DNA of 64,000 bases, taken from the NCBI GenBank assembly GCA_963573385.1, contig CAUYLG010041376.1, positions 1-64,000 on the forward strand, in the 5' to 3' direction. Below are positions 37,131 to 49,460 of this stretch, piece after piece. Every line of letters begins with the position of its first letter. The first letter of the stretch is position 1. A program made the position numbers and the translations under genes. A model generated the notes under the pieces. That model ran no database searches and was not told the DNA's origin. It saw only the letters and a list, made by a program, of their open reading frames with translations. This DNA comes from Cacajao melanocephalus. Its lineage: Eukaryota > Chordata > Mammalia > Primates > Pitheciidae.

Positions 37131-37245
37131 TTTGATGATTATGTTTTGATGATTAAAGCCCTTCAACATTTGATATGGACAGAAATAAACACTCTCAAAA
37201 ACTGACTTACTACAATCTCACATGGACAGGCATGGTTTTGTTTTT

Positions 37246-37537
37246 ATTTTTTTGAGACAGGGTCTTGCTCTGTTCCCTAGTCTAGAGCGCAGTGGTGCGA
37301 TCATAACTCACTGCAGCTATGAACTCCTGGGCTCATGCAATCCTCCTGCCTCAGCCTCCCAAGTAGCTGGGACTATAGGCGCATGGGACCATGTCTGGCT
37401 AATTCTTTAATTCTGCTAGAGATGAGGTCTCTCTATGTTGCCCAGGCTGGTCTTGAACTCCTAGGCTCAAGCAATCCTCTCTCACGTTGGCCTCCCAAAG
37501 TGCTGGGATTACAGGTGTGAGCCACTGTGCCTGGGCT
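37246..37537 (-). mobile_element. Alu (J-like), minus strand
   Basis: Full dimer in reverse: ttttgagacagggtcttgct at the left, ctcctgggctcatgcaatcc and tctctatgttgcccaggctg within. J-like diagnostic phrases suggest an old Alu. The frames at 37222-37520 are Alu-encoded noise. Confidence 0.95.
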
Positions 37538-38364
37538 TTTCGTTTACCAAATTTTTTTTTGCTTTATTTATTATTTCTTTTGCTTTCTTTGACCTTTAAG
37601 CTCTGTTGGGACTTGATTTTGTTTTATTTTTAATGAGAATAGTCTTTTCGGAACATCGGTGAACAAACCTTAACCATCTACACTTAGCAACAACATTTAG
37701 CTTCAACTAAAAGCAAACGTTGATACATACATGTGTTCACTTTGGGAAAATCCATGAACTGTATGCTTATTACCTATGACTATTTTTACATTTATGCTAC
37801 ACTTCAATAAGAAGTTTAAAAAGAAAAGGTCCACCAGATGGGAGAAACAAAACTTCAAAACATCTTCACAATACTATGATGGTATTCCTTCATTACCTCA
37901 TATAAACCATGATAAAATTAAAGGAAATCTCTGCACACAGTGCATCTACATAGATAAACACACAAAAAACTAGGGTGACTGGTAAACAAAATGAAAAGTT
38001 GAAATCCTTTCAAAAAATTCCCATAACACATTTTTAATAATTATCTTTGGGAATAAACAATATGGAACATATTTATATTCTAAGAGTATAAAACATCACT
38101 GCTTCCTTTCCACATAGTGCCCCTCCTCAATGGTTTCCACTGTTACTAATTTCCAAAGTGTATTTTAAATGATTTCAGGAATTGATGTATTACACAAAAC
38201 AAGCCAGGATTGTGCAATAGATCTCCAAGGCCCAGTACAAAGTTTTCTGTGAAGAATTCTTCACAGCCAAATTCTCCACATACTTTAAAAAATCTGCCAC
38301 TAAAACAGTTGCAAATACTTCTGTTGATTAACTCAAGCTCCCTATAAACACTTTCTATTCTTAT
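37538..38364. other. Unassigned DNA
   Basis: No exon or repeat family recognised. Confidence 0.4.
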
Positions 38365-38634
38365 TTTCTTTCAAGACAGGGTCTTGCTCGGTTGCCCAGG
38401 CTAGAGTGCAGTGGCACAATCACAGCTCACTGTAGCCTTGACCTCTGGGGCTCAAGCAATCCTCCCACCTCAGGCGTGTGCCACCACACCCAGCTAATTT
38501 TTGTGTTCTTTGTAAAGATGGGGTTTTGTCACGTTGCCCAGGCTGGTCTCGAACTCTGGGGCTTAAGCAATCTGTCCGCCTTAGCCTCCCAAAGTGCTGG
38601 GATTACAGATGTGAGCCACCACACCCAGGCTTTT
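38365..38634 (-). mobile_element. Alu (J-like), minus strand, internal deletion
   Basis: Reads gacagggtcttgctcggttg to ggattacagatgtgagccac, but about 25-30 bases are missing around 38472 in the right monomer, where cccacctcag joins gcgtgtgcca. Confidence 0.93.
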
Positions 38635-38984
38635 ATTCTTTATCATAAAATAAAAAGTAGTTTTAGCAAACCGGTAAAAAAGTCTATGTAGTCGTACTAC
38701 CCACTGTTCAACACATTGGTATAAATTATAAGAACATCATAGTTTTAATGACTACAGGTGTAGTACATGAATTTAGTTCTTAAAAATGTAATACATAAAT
38801 GTATTTGGGAAAAGGTAAAAAAAAAATTGCACTAATCCTAGATATAATCAATATAAAAGACAATTTACTTAACAGTCTTCCGTATTCTCTTTTTCCTTTA
38901 TGGTTGTTTTTCTCTCTTATACCCTAGCATAACAGTTGGCCTCTCTCAAGTCAGAGTCAATTTCAAAGCAAGTGTCACTTTACA

Positions 38985-39172
38985 GTTGTGCGTTTCTGGG
39001 TAACATGCATTCCTTCAACCTCTTTGATTCCTCATTTTACATGTTTTCCTTACTTGTAAAATGGGGATAACAAGAGTTGTCACACCATACAGGCTTATAT
39101 AGATAAAAATATAAAATGCATATCAGGGCCAGGACCTGGCAAGGGTAAGAGACAATAAATGTTCATTCATTA
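38985..39172 (+). mobile_element. MIR relic
   Basis: MIR core and tail: tgtaaaatggggataacaag, then gacaataaatgttcattcat. Confidence 0.6.
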
Positions 39173-39326
39173 TTAAACAATATATTCATTTTCAGACTAG
39201 CCTAGTGTTTATATGTGTGTATGCACATTCTGCCAGGTTTTGGTATCAGTGTTATGTCAGCTTTGTAAAAATTGATTGGGAAACTCTCTCTGAACTCAAA
39301 TTGTTTAAATTAGTTCATTAAATTTT

Positions 39327-39523
39327 TAAGACAAGGTCTCTGTCAGTGAGACTCCAGGCTAGAGTGCAGTGGCACAATCATGGTTCACTGCAGCCTCTAC
39401 CTCCTAGACTTGAGATCCTTCCACTTTCCAAGTAGCTGAGACCAGAGACACATGCCATCACATGACACTAATTTTTAAATTTTTTTTGTAGAGATAGGGT
39501 CTTACTATGTTGCCAGGGCTGGT
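39327..39523 (-). mobile_element. Alu fragment, minus strand, 5'-truncated
   Basis: From taagacaaggtctctgtcag through gtagagatagggtcttacta, ending at gttgccagggctgg where the Alu stops inside the left monomer. Confidence 0.9.
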
Positions 39524-40162
39524 AAAGTTGAAAAATCACTCACCCATGAAACTATTTGGGCCTATTGGTTTTGTGCACGTGGGTATTGTTCCCTGGCAAT
39601 GTCCTCAGTTTCTTTCATTGTTACTGGCACATTTTCATTCAAAGAAAAAAAAATCTACATTATTACCATTCCAAAAACATAAAATATTCCAATGCATGAG
39701 CTCAAATGATATCTCAAATCCCTATACTCTTCTGCATTATCCCACCGTCCCTTAAAATATAAACAAACAAATCAAGTATTGACAAGATTAAGGAGGAAAT
39801 TAATGAACAGCTAAAAGACAAGTTATCCTCTAGTTAATACTCTAAAAGAGTGTTAGTAAATCAGAACTGGAATCCAGATTTATTTAGTAATTCAGCTAGG
39901 TTACTTCGAATAGTAATTATTCTGGATGCCTTTGTAACCCTGCCCTACAAGTCTATCACAGGTGAAAGATACTAATACAGGTCTTCTAGTTAGAAATAAA
40001 TTCAAGATAACATTATATTATAGAAAATGGGAAGAATACATTCTCCATCATACAGTGACTTGTAAGAATCCAATTATATGCAGAGAGACTGTAAATTACA
40101 AAGAGCTGTATAAGATGTTAGGCAGTCTTATCTTCACACTGTATTCAAGACTAAGGCAAGTC
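39524..40162. other. Unassigned DNA
   Basis: No exon or repeat family recognised; short frames at 39507-39755 and 39962-40174 are unremarkable. Confidence 0.4.
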
Positions 40163-40234
40163 ATGTGTTCTTGACACAGAAGTTAACATCCAAAGCAGCA
40201 TCTTTGGATGTTAACCTCTGTGTCAAGAACACAT
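40163..40234. repeat. Near-perfect 33-bp inverted repeat with 6-nt loop
   Basis: Left arm 40163-40195 and right arm 40202-40234 are reverse complements at 32 of 33 positions (the exception is aag versus cct in the middle of the arms, i.e. 40181 against 40216). The loop is cagcat. The arms begin atgtgttcttgacac and end in its complement. As RNA from either strand it would form a long hairpin. No gene-like feature accompanies it. Confidence 0.97.
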
Positions 40235-40277
40235 ACGTGTCTCTGTTAGCCTCCTCATTTCCCAGTGGCATTCATTC

Positions 40278-40528
<251 letters not shown>

Positions 40529-40724
40529 ATGGCTTATGTACCTGTTATAAATGTCACATAGATAAACATGTGGCTTAATTAAGGGGAAAAAAGGATTCAT
40601 GTGTCTGGTCATTGACATAGTCAAAGTACTTTCAACTAAAAAAACTCACTACAGCACTGTGTAAGAAGTGTTCTCTAGTCTCTGTCTTTGGGAGTTTTTC
40701 AACATAATAAACTATAAAATAGAA

Positions 40725-40925
40725 TAAAGTGGTACTCCTAATGTGGTGATGATGATGGAAGCAGCTGCTATGTTAAGGGCATCATATGGCTTTATCCACT
40801 TAATCAGCACAACACTAGGCTATATATTATTGAAACTTTCTAGTGAACCAGCGAGGAAGAGCTGAAACCTGAACCCAGGCAATCTGACTCCAGAGTTCAC
40901 AAGTTTAAGCACCAACAGTATAGGA
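40725..40925 (-). mobile_element. MIR relic, minus strand
   Basis: Antisense MIR core: gaacccaggcaatctgactc-like phrase at 40872-40892 after gaagagctgaaacc. Confidence 0.55.
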
Positions 40926-41087
40926 TCCTATAGATAAACTACTTAGAATGCATTACTAAGTCATAATGAAAGTCTCATCTAAATTAATGCTTGGATCAAA
41001 AATACATATATACATCAATAGTTCTCTTCTAAATGAACACTGTATACAGACCTACAGCTGTAACAACTTTGTTTTACTTTTCTTCTT

Positions 41088-41288
41088 TTTGAGACAGAGT
41101 CTCATCTGTCACCCTGGCTACAGTGCAGTGGCAGGATCACAACTCACTGCAGCCCCCACCTCCTAGGCTCAACTGATCTTCCCACCTCAGCCTCCTCAGT
41201 AGATGGGACCATAGGCAGGCACCACAACACCTGGAGATAGATATATATACATATATCCCTGGGAAACATAGGGAGACCCCATTTCTAT

Positions 41289-41319
<31 letters not shown>

Positions 41320-41450
41320 AATATATATTTTAAATAGAAATGGGGTCTCCCTATGTTGCCCAGGCTTGTCTCAAACTCCTGGGCTCAAGCAATCTACCAC
41401 CTTGGCTTCCCAAAGTGTAGGGATTACAGGCATGAGCCATTGTGCCTGGC
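41088..41450 (-). mobile_element. Alu, minus strand, with an internal AT-rich palindrome
   Basis: The right monomer is at 41088-41235 and the left monomer at about 41335-41450. The middle, where an A-rich linker belongs, holds the inverted duplication at 41258-41364 with an AT-only centre. Without it the element is an ordinary old Alu. Confidence 0.92.
41258..41364. repeat. AT-centred palindrome formed by inverted duplication of Alu sequence
   Basis: Left arm 41258-41289 and right arm 41333-41364 are reverse complements at 31 of 32 positions. The 43-base centre (41290-41332) is almost pure AT and partly self-complementary, so the stem can extend inward. The right arm is genuine Alu; the left arm is an inverted copy of it. 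Confidence 0.95.
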
Positions 41451-43337
41451 CGTTTCTGTTGGCTCCAGTCAGAAGGAGTGTTTCTGAAAAATCCAGGCTT
41501 CTTTCTTGCACAGCACCATCAAAAACATAAAGGTCTAAGTAAAATGGTCTTTTCTCCAGAATTCCCCAAGATAATGTTTGAGGTTCCATTAAAAATCCCT
41601 GTGGAGTTGTTTTTAACGAAGTCTAATCCTAGTGTAACTGTGTCATGAAAATTGGCTTTCTTTAGTCTTTGCCTAGATTTTTCTTTTTGTAGCCAGGATA
41701 AATTACTTTTGTCCATGCATCTCAAGACGTAAGCGTCAATGAGAATAATCTGTTTTTTCATTGGAATGTCCACTTTAAAAGCTTAATAGTATTGGTGGGT
41801 TGTGTGTGTGCGGCTGAACGTGAACAGAATTAGTTATGAGGTAAAGAAACAGGTAGATTTTGGGGGGAGGTGCAGTAAATTTTAATCAGGTGTAAATGTT
41901 TACTTAAAAACTAAGTAGATTAATAAACATCACAGTAGTCACTACCAGATTGATAAGTGTTTTTAAACATGCAGATTCTGTATAACTCAAAGACTTTAAA
42001 TAAAATCATAAAGGGGGAATTTCTGCTATCAGAAGATGGACTTTGACAAGAATCTTATATGGTTATGTACACAGCAAAGAATAAAATGAAAATGAGGCAA
42101 GGCATCCTTGCATATAGGCAGTTTAGCTACAACAGAGCCTCTCCCAGAATGGAAAATTCATGCTACCCGCTCATAGGTATGAGAGAAATTAGTGGTACTC
42201 CAAAAAAAAACCGAACAATGCCAGGGCAAACTATGTCAAAACAAATGTTAAGGGAAAATACTCCCTTATAGTATAAATCTACCAGATTTTTAAAATCCCA
42301 AGTCACAAGTTTATTGGCTTGCTCTACAATCAAGCCAGCCATTCTAGATTATCAAAGGAAAAATGTGACAACACAACAAAACAAAACAATCTGAATGGAT
42401 TTGTGTAATTGGTAAGCAAGTCACCAAAATCACTTTCATCACCTCACTTACCCAATTGGGTAACAGAGATTATCCAGTGGAAGATAAGAGCTATTAAAGC
42501 TTTTTCTTGATTTATCTCAGGTCATTAATATAAGGACTGTGGAACCACATCTAACCATTGACTACTTCCACGTGCCATGCTATAGGTAAATGCATTGCAT
42601 AAACATTTAATGTTCATAACCTTGGGAGGTAATTCTGTCATTTTTGGTGAAAGAAATAAAGCTCAGTGACATTTAAAAACTTGTCTAAAGTCACACAGCT
42701 ACAGCAAGGTTCCCAAATTGATGTTTTTTTAATGCCATATCACACTGACTCCTGACTGACAAACATCAATTTTCATGATTCAATATCATGTCAAAGTTGC
42801 AGGCCGTGGACTGAACACATACTAATCAGTCACTGTTTAAATAATCATCTCTCACCTAAGTCTTTAAATAATAAATTATTTCCAAATGTGTGCACTGAGA
42901 TAGGAAAGGGGAGGGAGGAGATTACAGTTAGTTGGGTCTCCCAGTAGCTCCACGGAACAATGGAAGTTTGTTCTAAATGTTCCTGTTTTTATTTTGCACA
43001 TGCCATGAAACAAAGTAGAATAGGGAAAATGCAGAAATCATGTAAAACCATAAAATACAATAAATTGTTAAACTGTCACCTAAAAGATCACCTTTTAGAA
43101 GATTAAAGTTTCTTCCTAATTTTAATCTTCGTATCATCCCACTAATAAGTTTCCTGGTCTCCTATATTCAATACTTTCTCTCAACATCATATTCAGTGGA
43201 AGCAGGTTAAACAGATCAGCTTACAAAAGTTTTACCAAAATATTATAATGTAGCATTTCTAATAACAATTTCTTAGCAATTTTCCAAAAGAAGAATTGCT
43301 CTAATATTGACAATTGACAATTTTGGTTACTATTTCT

Positions 43338-43339
<2 letters not shown>
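41451..43339. other. Mostly unassigned DNA with one MIR
   Basis: Apart from the MIR at 42560-42715 no exon or repeat was recognised. The 84-codon minus-strand frame 41519-41773 looks compositionally normal but matches nothing I know. Confidence 0.4.
42560..42715 (-). mobile_element. MIR relic, minus strand
   Basis: Antisense MIR phrases: ggtaattctgtcatttttgg, then gtctaaagtcacacagctac. Confidence 0.6.

Positions 43340-43389
<50 letters not shown>
43340..43389 (+). repeat. Pure (AC)25 microsatellite
   Basis: An uninterrupted 50-base AC run. Confidence 0.98.
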
Positions 43390-43390
<1 letters not shown>

Positions 43391-43767
43391 CCTTTCATCA
43401 GTGCTCTAAATATGTTGAAAATGATCCTTTTTTTAAAAAAAAGGCCAGTAACATTACCTGTTTGTATAACTGCCTATCTTTTATGTGCTATGTGTTAACT
43501 GAAATGGAAAGACAAAAATTTTCAAGGTCACATAACAAAACTAAGACATCAACAGTGTCAAATGTTAGGGAGAAATTTTTTTTTAAAGTTATATTTAGAA
43601 GCAACAGAGGTACTAATTTCCTTGTTTCAATTCAGCAAGGCTATTCTACTTTTTTAACCCAGCAAGGTTAGGTGATTATTTTCTGAAAGAAGTTGCCAAC
43701 TCTATTTCCAACAAGAAATTGATCAACACAAACCTCATTAAAAAAAATAGTGTTCTTTGAAAACATG

Positions 43768-44211
43768 TGCAGAATGGATAAATAAAATGTGGTACATCCA
43801 TATGATAAAATATTACTTACAGTAATGAAAAGAACGGAGTAATGATACATGGCACACCACAGATGAACCTTGATAACAGGATGCCAAAGTAAAAGAAGCC
43901 AGTCACAAGAGAGCACATATTCTATGATTCCACTTACTATACCTGAATTGTCCAGAATAGGCAAACATACAGAGACAGAAAGTGGATTAGTAGTTCCCAG
44001 GGGCTAGGAAGAGTGGAGAAGAATAGGTCATGACTGCTAACAGGTATAGATTTCCCTGTGGTGTGATAAGCATGCCCTAAAATTGATTATGGAGACAGAC
44101 ATGCAATTCTGCACAAACTAAAAACCATAGATTTTTACACTTTAAGTAGATGGATTATATGATATGTGAACTACATTGCAATAAAGCTGTTTTTAAAAAA
44201 AAAAAAAAAAA
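43768..44211 (+). mobile_element. Old L1M 3' end, plus strand
   Basis: It carries a diverged ORF2 end (aaaatgtggtacatccatat), then gattccacttactatacctg, tagtagttcccaggggctag and the terminal attgcaataaagctgttttt with an A-tail to 44211. Confidence 0.8.
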
Positions 44212-44369
44212 GGTATGCCAGGCATAAAGACCACCTACCTGTAATTACATTAACAAATTAGCTAGAATTAGTAACACTTTTTTGCCAAAATCATAAATGC
44301 AGAACATAGTACTTCTTCCACATTTTAAACTACTTTTCACCACTTACATGTTGCAGTGGCTAGCATTAT

Positions 44370-44592
44370 TCAATTAGTGGTTGAAGGCACAGGCTGGGTT
44401 ACATTTCCCAGCTTTATCACTTAGCTATGAATTAAAGGCAAGTTGCTTCCCTTCTCTGAGCCTAACTTGACTCTTTTGTAGTGAGAATTAGGAGCACCTA
44501 CTTCTTAAGATTGTTGTAAAGAATTAAATAGGATAATCCCTGTAAAGCACAGTGCATGGGGCAAGATGCTCAGTAAACACTAGCTACTAAAA
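44370..44592 (+). mobile_element. MIR relic
   Basis: Good MIR order: ttgaaggcacaggctgggtt, gcaagttgcttcccttctct, aattaaataggataatccct, gctcagtaaacactagctac. Confidence 0.75.
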
Positions 44593-46389
44593 TTCATCAC
44601 TAAAAGTTTCTGGAGCCCATCTGGTCCATGTCCTACCCTATACAATGATCTCATCTTATTCATTTCAGAACGTTATCCCTGGGCCTCTGCGGAATGGCTG
44701 GGGAGCAGTTAAAGGAAGATTTTGCAAAAAAAAAAAAGAGTAGTAAGTTCCTACTCTCCACACTGACTCCTCTTTCATAACAACTATCAGCTTCCTTGCT
44801 GCCAAGAATGGGCGAGGAGATAAGCCAAATGTTAGACCACAGGCAGGGCTGTCCCTTCACTTAACCTGAAGTGGGCCTCAGCCTTAGCAAAGTCAGATCT
44901 CCCCCAGAGGCAATCAGGCTTGTACCTGTGGGCTCTAAGACATAACTCCTTTGATAAAGGCTTTTCCAAGTGTACTGAAAAGAAACAGGCAACCTCTGTA
45001 TGTTAGTTTCACAAATGGCCAAGTGTTTAATGGATTTCCTAAGTCTGATATGACAAGATTTAAAAAGAAGGCAACCAAAGCAGACAGAACCTGGAATTTT
45101 AGGCAAATAACAGAGGATCCACTGAGTCCATATACCAATCAATAGCCACATTCCAGCTTCCTCTCCTTCACATCACTGGTGCTGAGTAAGTTACACATTA
45201 AACACCATCAACTCATTCCTTTTACCTTACTTTATGAGGTATACCTGATCTCTGACCTAAGAGAATCCTATCATTCTAGTTGAAAAATGGCAGATTGGTG
45301 TGACTGATCTCTTAGATACAGGTAATAGTATATAAGGAAAGAGGAAAGCTCTATATGAATGTTAATCATTTAATGGATTTTATTTATGTACAATTTCAAT
45401 GACAATCTTCAAAAGTTATTTGAAGTGTCTTCCACTAAAGGTACAACAGAACAGTTCCAGATACTTCAGAAAAAGCATTCTATGAACATCTGTTTCTGGT
45501 CTTAGAACTGTAGCGACATGGCTACATTGTCCCTGTACCCAATGAGAATGTGGTCAACAGGTCCTGGGAAAATGTATTCTGTAAAGACATCACCCTCTTA
45601 TCATTCAGAGATCTTCTGATAGATAAGGACCATAACTGAACACATATATATCCCAGATCATCTATCAATAGGTAAGTTATATCTATTTTATAGAAGAGAT
45701 CACTTATTCCACAGATTTTAAAAAGGAAAAAAAATATTTAAGAACACTCAATGATATTAAATGTTTTGGTAATATTAAGGGAAAAAAGACAATCTCTTTC
45801 TTCAAATAATTTAGCACTTATTTGGGAAAATTAGTAATGTATATATGAAAATTTAACATGGCAAACGTGAGACTGATAATAAGCAGCATAGAAGTAACAG
45901 GGTAAAGTTGTTAATTCTTGAAGGAATGATTTCAGGATGAGTTCCTGGAAAAAAGATGTTTTGTTTTAAAATCTTGAAAGAGTATTAGACTTAAACATGC
46001 AACAGGTATGAATGTGGGAGATCATTTCTGAGCAAACAGTGGGGAAGCAGGAAAGCATTTTGGAAAATTACATAGTGTGAAATAGTCAGGCACACTGTGA
46101 AAAGCTTCTAATCGTTAAGTTAAGATGTTTGGACAGATAATGAAGTCAAGAGAATCCGTTAAAAGTTTTGGTACACTCTGCTGCTCTGGAACACCTCTTC
46201 TTCATCTGTCAGATAAACTTTGAGATGCAGTTCAACTTCTGTGGTGATGCATTCCCAAAGTTACAATGCAGTCAATGGCTCCATTCTCAGTATCCACAGC
46301 ACTTTGCATTTATCTCTATTACATTGAATAGTGCTTCCCAAACACTGCATGAAAAAAATCACTGGGCAGCTTGTATAAAAGACAGCAAG
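44593..46389. other. Unassigned DNA
   Basis: No exon recognised. Contains the first copy (45496-45558) of a 63-bp repeat pair listed below. Confidence 0.4.
45496..45558 (+). repeat. 63-bp direct repeat, copy 1
   Basis: Shares 54 of 63 positions with 46809-46871, including acatggctaca and tgtccctg. The repeat family is not recognised. Confidence 0.8.
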
Positions 46390-46738
<349 letters not shown>

Positions 46739-46808
46739 CTAACCTTCAGGAATTAGCAGCCAGAGGAAGCCAATTTACACGCTAGAAAAGGAAGTGCTAA
46801 CTCTACTA

Positions 46809-46871
46809 CTGGTCGTAGAACTGCAGTAACATGGCTACACTGTCCCTGCACCCAATGATAATGTGGACAAT
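46809..46871 (+). repeat. 63-bp direct repeat, copy 2
   Basis: See copy 1 at 45496-45558. Confidence 0.8.
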
Positions 46872-47599
46872 CTTATATTGTGATGAGAGTCTATAAAAAT
46901 TTGTTGTTCCACGTGTTCATTTTTTCCTTGTCACCAAACTTCTCTCTAGACTTAAGCCTAGTAAGTATAAATGATTTGCTAGAAATTCTACTTTTAAAAC
47001 TAATGACTGAAAAAAAATACAGTTTTTTTTTCCATATAACATATCAAAATTATTAAATAAACTCCTGGAACATTTAAGTAAATAGTCAGGTTTCCTTTCT
47101 TTAGAAACTTATATCCATAGACTTCTGCTTGCTTCTTGTTCTCACACATTCGCCATGCTAACACGTTTGTTAAGATCAAACCAAAGCACCATTGCCTAAA
47201 AGGATACTGTACTCAGTACTGATGGTGTTGCTCTCCCACAGAAGTGCTTCATTCTAAGCTACAAATATTCCCAGTTTAGAAGAGACAGCAAGAATAGAGT
47301 TTTAAATTGTCAGCATCAGCAGCATTGATATTTCCTTTCCAACACCCCCCATGCCCCTGCCATCTCCACTCAAGAGTGCCAAGCAATTCTGAAAAAGCAT
47401 ATGAACTGAATATGGGAAAATGATCAAAATGCTGGCAGCCATATTAATAGTGTCAGTTTCTTTAGACTAATATAACTTAGGCCAAAACAAAGAATACATT
47501 CTAATCTGGTGCCTTCAAACAGTGATTTTATAAACAGCCAAAATGGAATATATTATTTTAAAAGTCATAAATACTTTTTAACTTTAAAAAGTAAAATCC
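46872..47599. other. Unassigned DNA
   Basis: No exon or repeat recognised. Confidence 0.35.
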
Positions 47600-48440
47600 C
47601 AACAAGATTTTAATTTAGCTTAACAAGTTAACTCTAAAATTCACTCAAAATCCTATTCCAATTTGGGGGGAGGAGGATATCTTATTGGATATCAAATCTA
47701 TAAAATGATTCTAATGAAAACAATGTGATACTGGCACAACGTAAAAACAGTTCAAGGAAGGAGAATACACTAGGAAGTTCAAAACTGAAGCCTGTACACA
47801 TGGTAATTTAGTATTAACAAAGGTGGTTTGTTTAAGTGTGAAAAACATAAAACATTCAATAAATAGTGAAGGGCTAACACCACTATTTGGGGGAGTAGGG
47901 AAGGAATCTTCAGATCATGAATACAAAAATAAACTTCAGATTGACTGAGGAGCTAAAAATATGAAAGATACTAGAAGAAAATGTAAAAAGAATATATACT
48001 AATTTTAGAAGTGAGGAAAGCTTTCCTAAGCAGCAGGCAAAAAAGCTCCCAAAATTAATATTATTAATTTGTAATATTGATATATTTTATTAAAGACATT
48101 TAAAATTTCTATACAGCACAAGATATCATATTGCTAAAAGATAGCACTAGACTGGGAGAAAATATCAATGATTCTAATGTAATAACCATAATATTTAAAG
48201 AACTCCCACTGGGCAAAACGATATATTAGTAAGTAAATCAAAGAAAACTCTAATTGACAATAAACAAAATTTACAAATAATAAACTACCTCACCACTAGT
48301 AGTCAAGGAAATGCAAATCAAAACAGTAAAATGTCATTTCCACCCTAAAGACTGGCCAAAAAAAAAAAAAAAAAAAAAAAAAGATTTCTGTTGATAACAG
48401 TTTGGGAAATACACTGTTAGTAATAGTAGGAACTAATGCA
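47600..48440 (+). mobile_element. Old L1M ORF2 fragment, plus strand
   Basis: L1 ORF2 C-terminal half without an ORF: tcccaacaagattttaattt, gtgatactggcacaacgtaa, caaggaaatgcaaatcaaaa. A 23-base A-run at 48360-48382 is an internal expansion. Confidence 0.75.
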
Positions 48441-48457
48441 GTCCCTCTCTTCCCCAC

Positions 48458-48670
48458 TAACTTTTATTTTAGATTCAGAGGGTGTATGTGTGAGTTTGTT
48501 ATATGGGCAAATTGCTTGTTACATGAGATCTGAGGTATGATTGATCCCACCACCCAGGCAGTGAGCACCGTACCCAATAGTCAGTTTTCAACCCTTGCCT
48601 GCTTCCCTCCTTCCCCCATCTAGTAGTCCGCAGTGTCTACTGTTTCCATTTTTATGTCCACGTAACACAG
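48458..48670 (-). mobile_element. L1 3'-UTR fragment, minus strand
   Basis: Antisense landmarks: ttttattttagattcagagg, gatcccaccacccaggcagt and gcagtgtctactgtttccat. Confidence 0.8.
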
Positions 48671-48763
48671 CCTTTTAAAAGAATTATCTGTGTTTATATT
48701 TTTAGTAAGCTCAGTAATTGTTTTTAGTAACCCTACAGATACAATCACATAAGTGTACGAAGA

Positions 48764-48782
48764 TACACACACACACACACAC
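48764..48782 (+). repeat. Short (CA)n tract
   Basis: About nine CA units, uninterrupted. Confidence 0.9.
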
Positions 48783-48799
48783 AAAATGACAAAATGATA

Positions 48800-49040
48800 G
48801 TGCTCAGTAAATATTAGCTATTAGCCAGAGATGTTTCTAAGAGCTTTAGAAACATCAACTCACTTAATTCTCACAACAATCCTATAATTTAGGTTCCATA
48901 ATTTTCATCCCCATTTTGCAGATGAGGAAACCAAGGCACAGAAAGGTTGAGTAACGCCCAAAGTCACAGAGATAGTACGCATCAGAGTCAGGATTCAATC
49001 GAGGCATTTCGACTTAGTACCCGAGCTCTTAACCATCACT
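48800..49040 (-). mobile_element. MIR relic, minus strand (well preserved)
   Basis: Antisense MIR: ttctcacaacaatcctataa, ccattttgcagatgaggaaa, gcacagaaaggttgagtaac, gagctcttaaccatcactac. Confidence 0.8.
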
Positions 49041-49059
49041 ACCACTAGGTAGATCTACT

Positions 49060-49460
49060 GCCTTCTAAACAAGGATGTTCACTGCAATACTGTACATCAT
49101 AGCAAAACGCTGGTAACAGCCATGATCAGCAACTGTAAAATAGATGATGGGCTGATCATCATGTAAAATAGTAAATGATGTAGAATCAACACACACACAA
49201 ACATTTACAATACATTAAGTGAAAACAAATGAGACACAAAGAAGTAGCGTAACTTAATTCGTGTCTTAAAAGCAACCTCTGTATGCAGTTTTGTATGTAT
49301 ATCTATTGTTCATTTGTTCAGAAAATTGTTTAAAAAATTACACACAAAATATTAATACTTAATACCGGTTCTTCTGGGAAGGAGAAGAGGATTAGGGAGT
49401 AAGGGTGAAGAGAGGTTTTTCACTGGTTATTTATGTATCTTTGTATTAGGTGACTTCTTT
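49060..49460 (+). mobile_element. Possible L1M/HAL1-like 3' fragment, plus strand
   Basis: aaggatgttcactgcaatac followed by tcatagcaaaacgctggtaa resembles old L1 3' sequence; the rest is too diverged for a firm call. Confidence 0.4.

Noticed and set aside
37222..38691. Frames of 60-100 codons in Alus
   Set aside because: They read typical Alu-encoded peptides ([17 protein letters not shown] type) and have no gene context.
40163..40234. Hairpin as a microRNA gene
   Set aside because: The stem is almost perfectly paired without bulges and nothing shows processing or conservation; kept only as a structural finding.
41519..41773. 84-codon minus-strand frame as a gene
   Set aside because: No match to any protein known to me; sits in the putative ELF1 intron next to an Alu; chance length.
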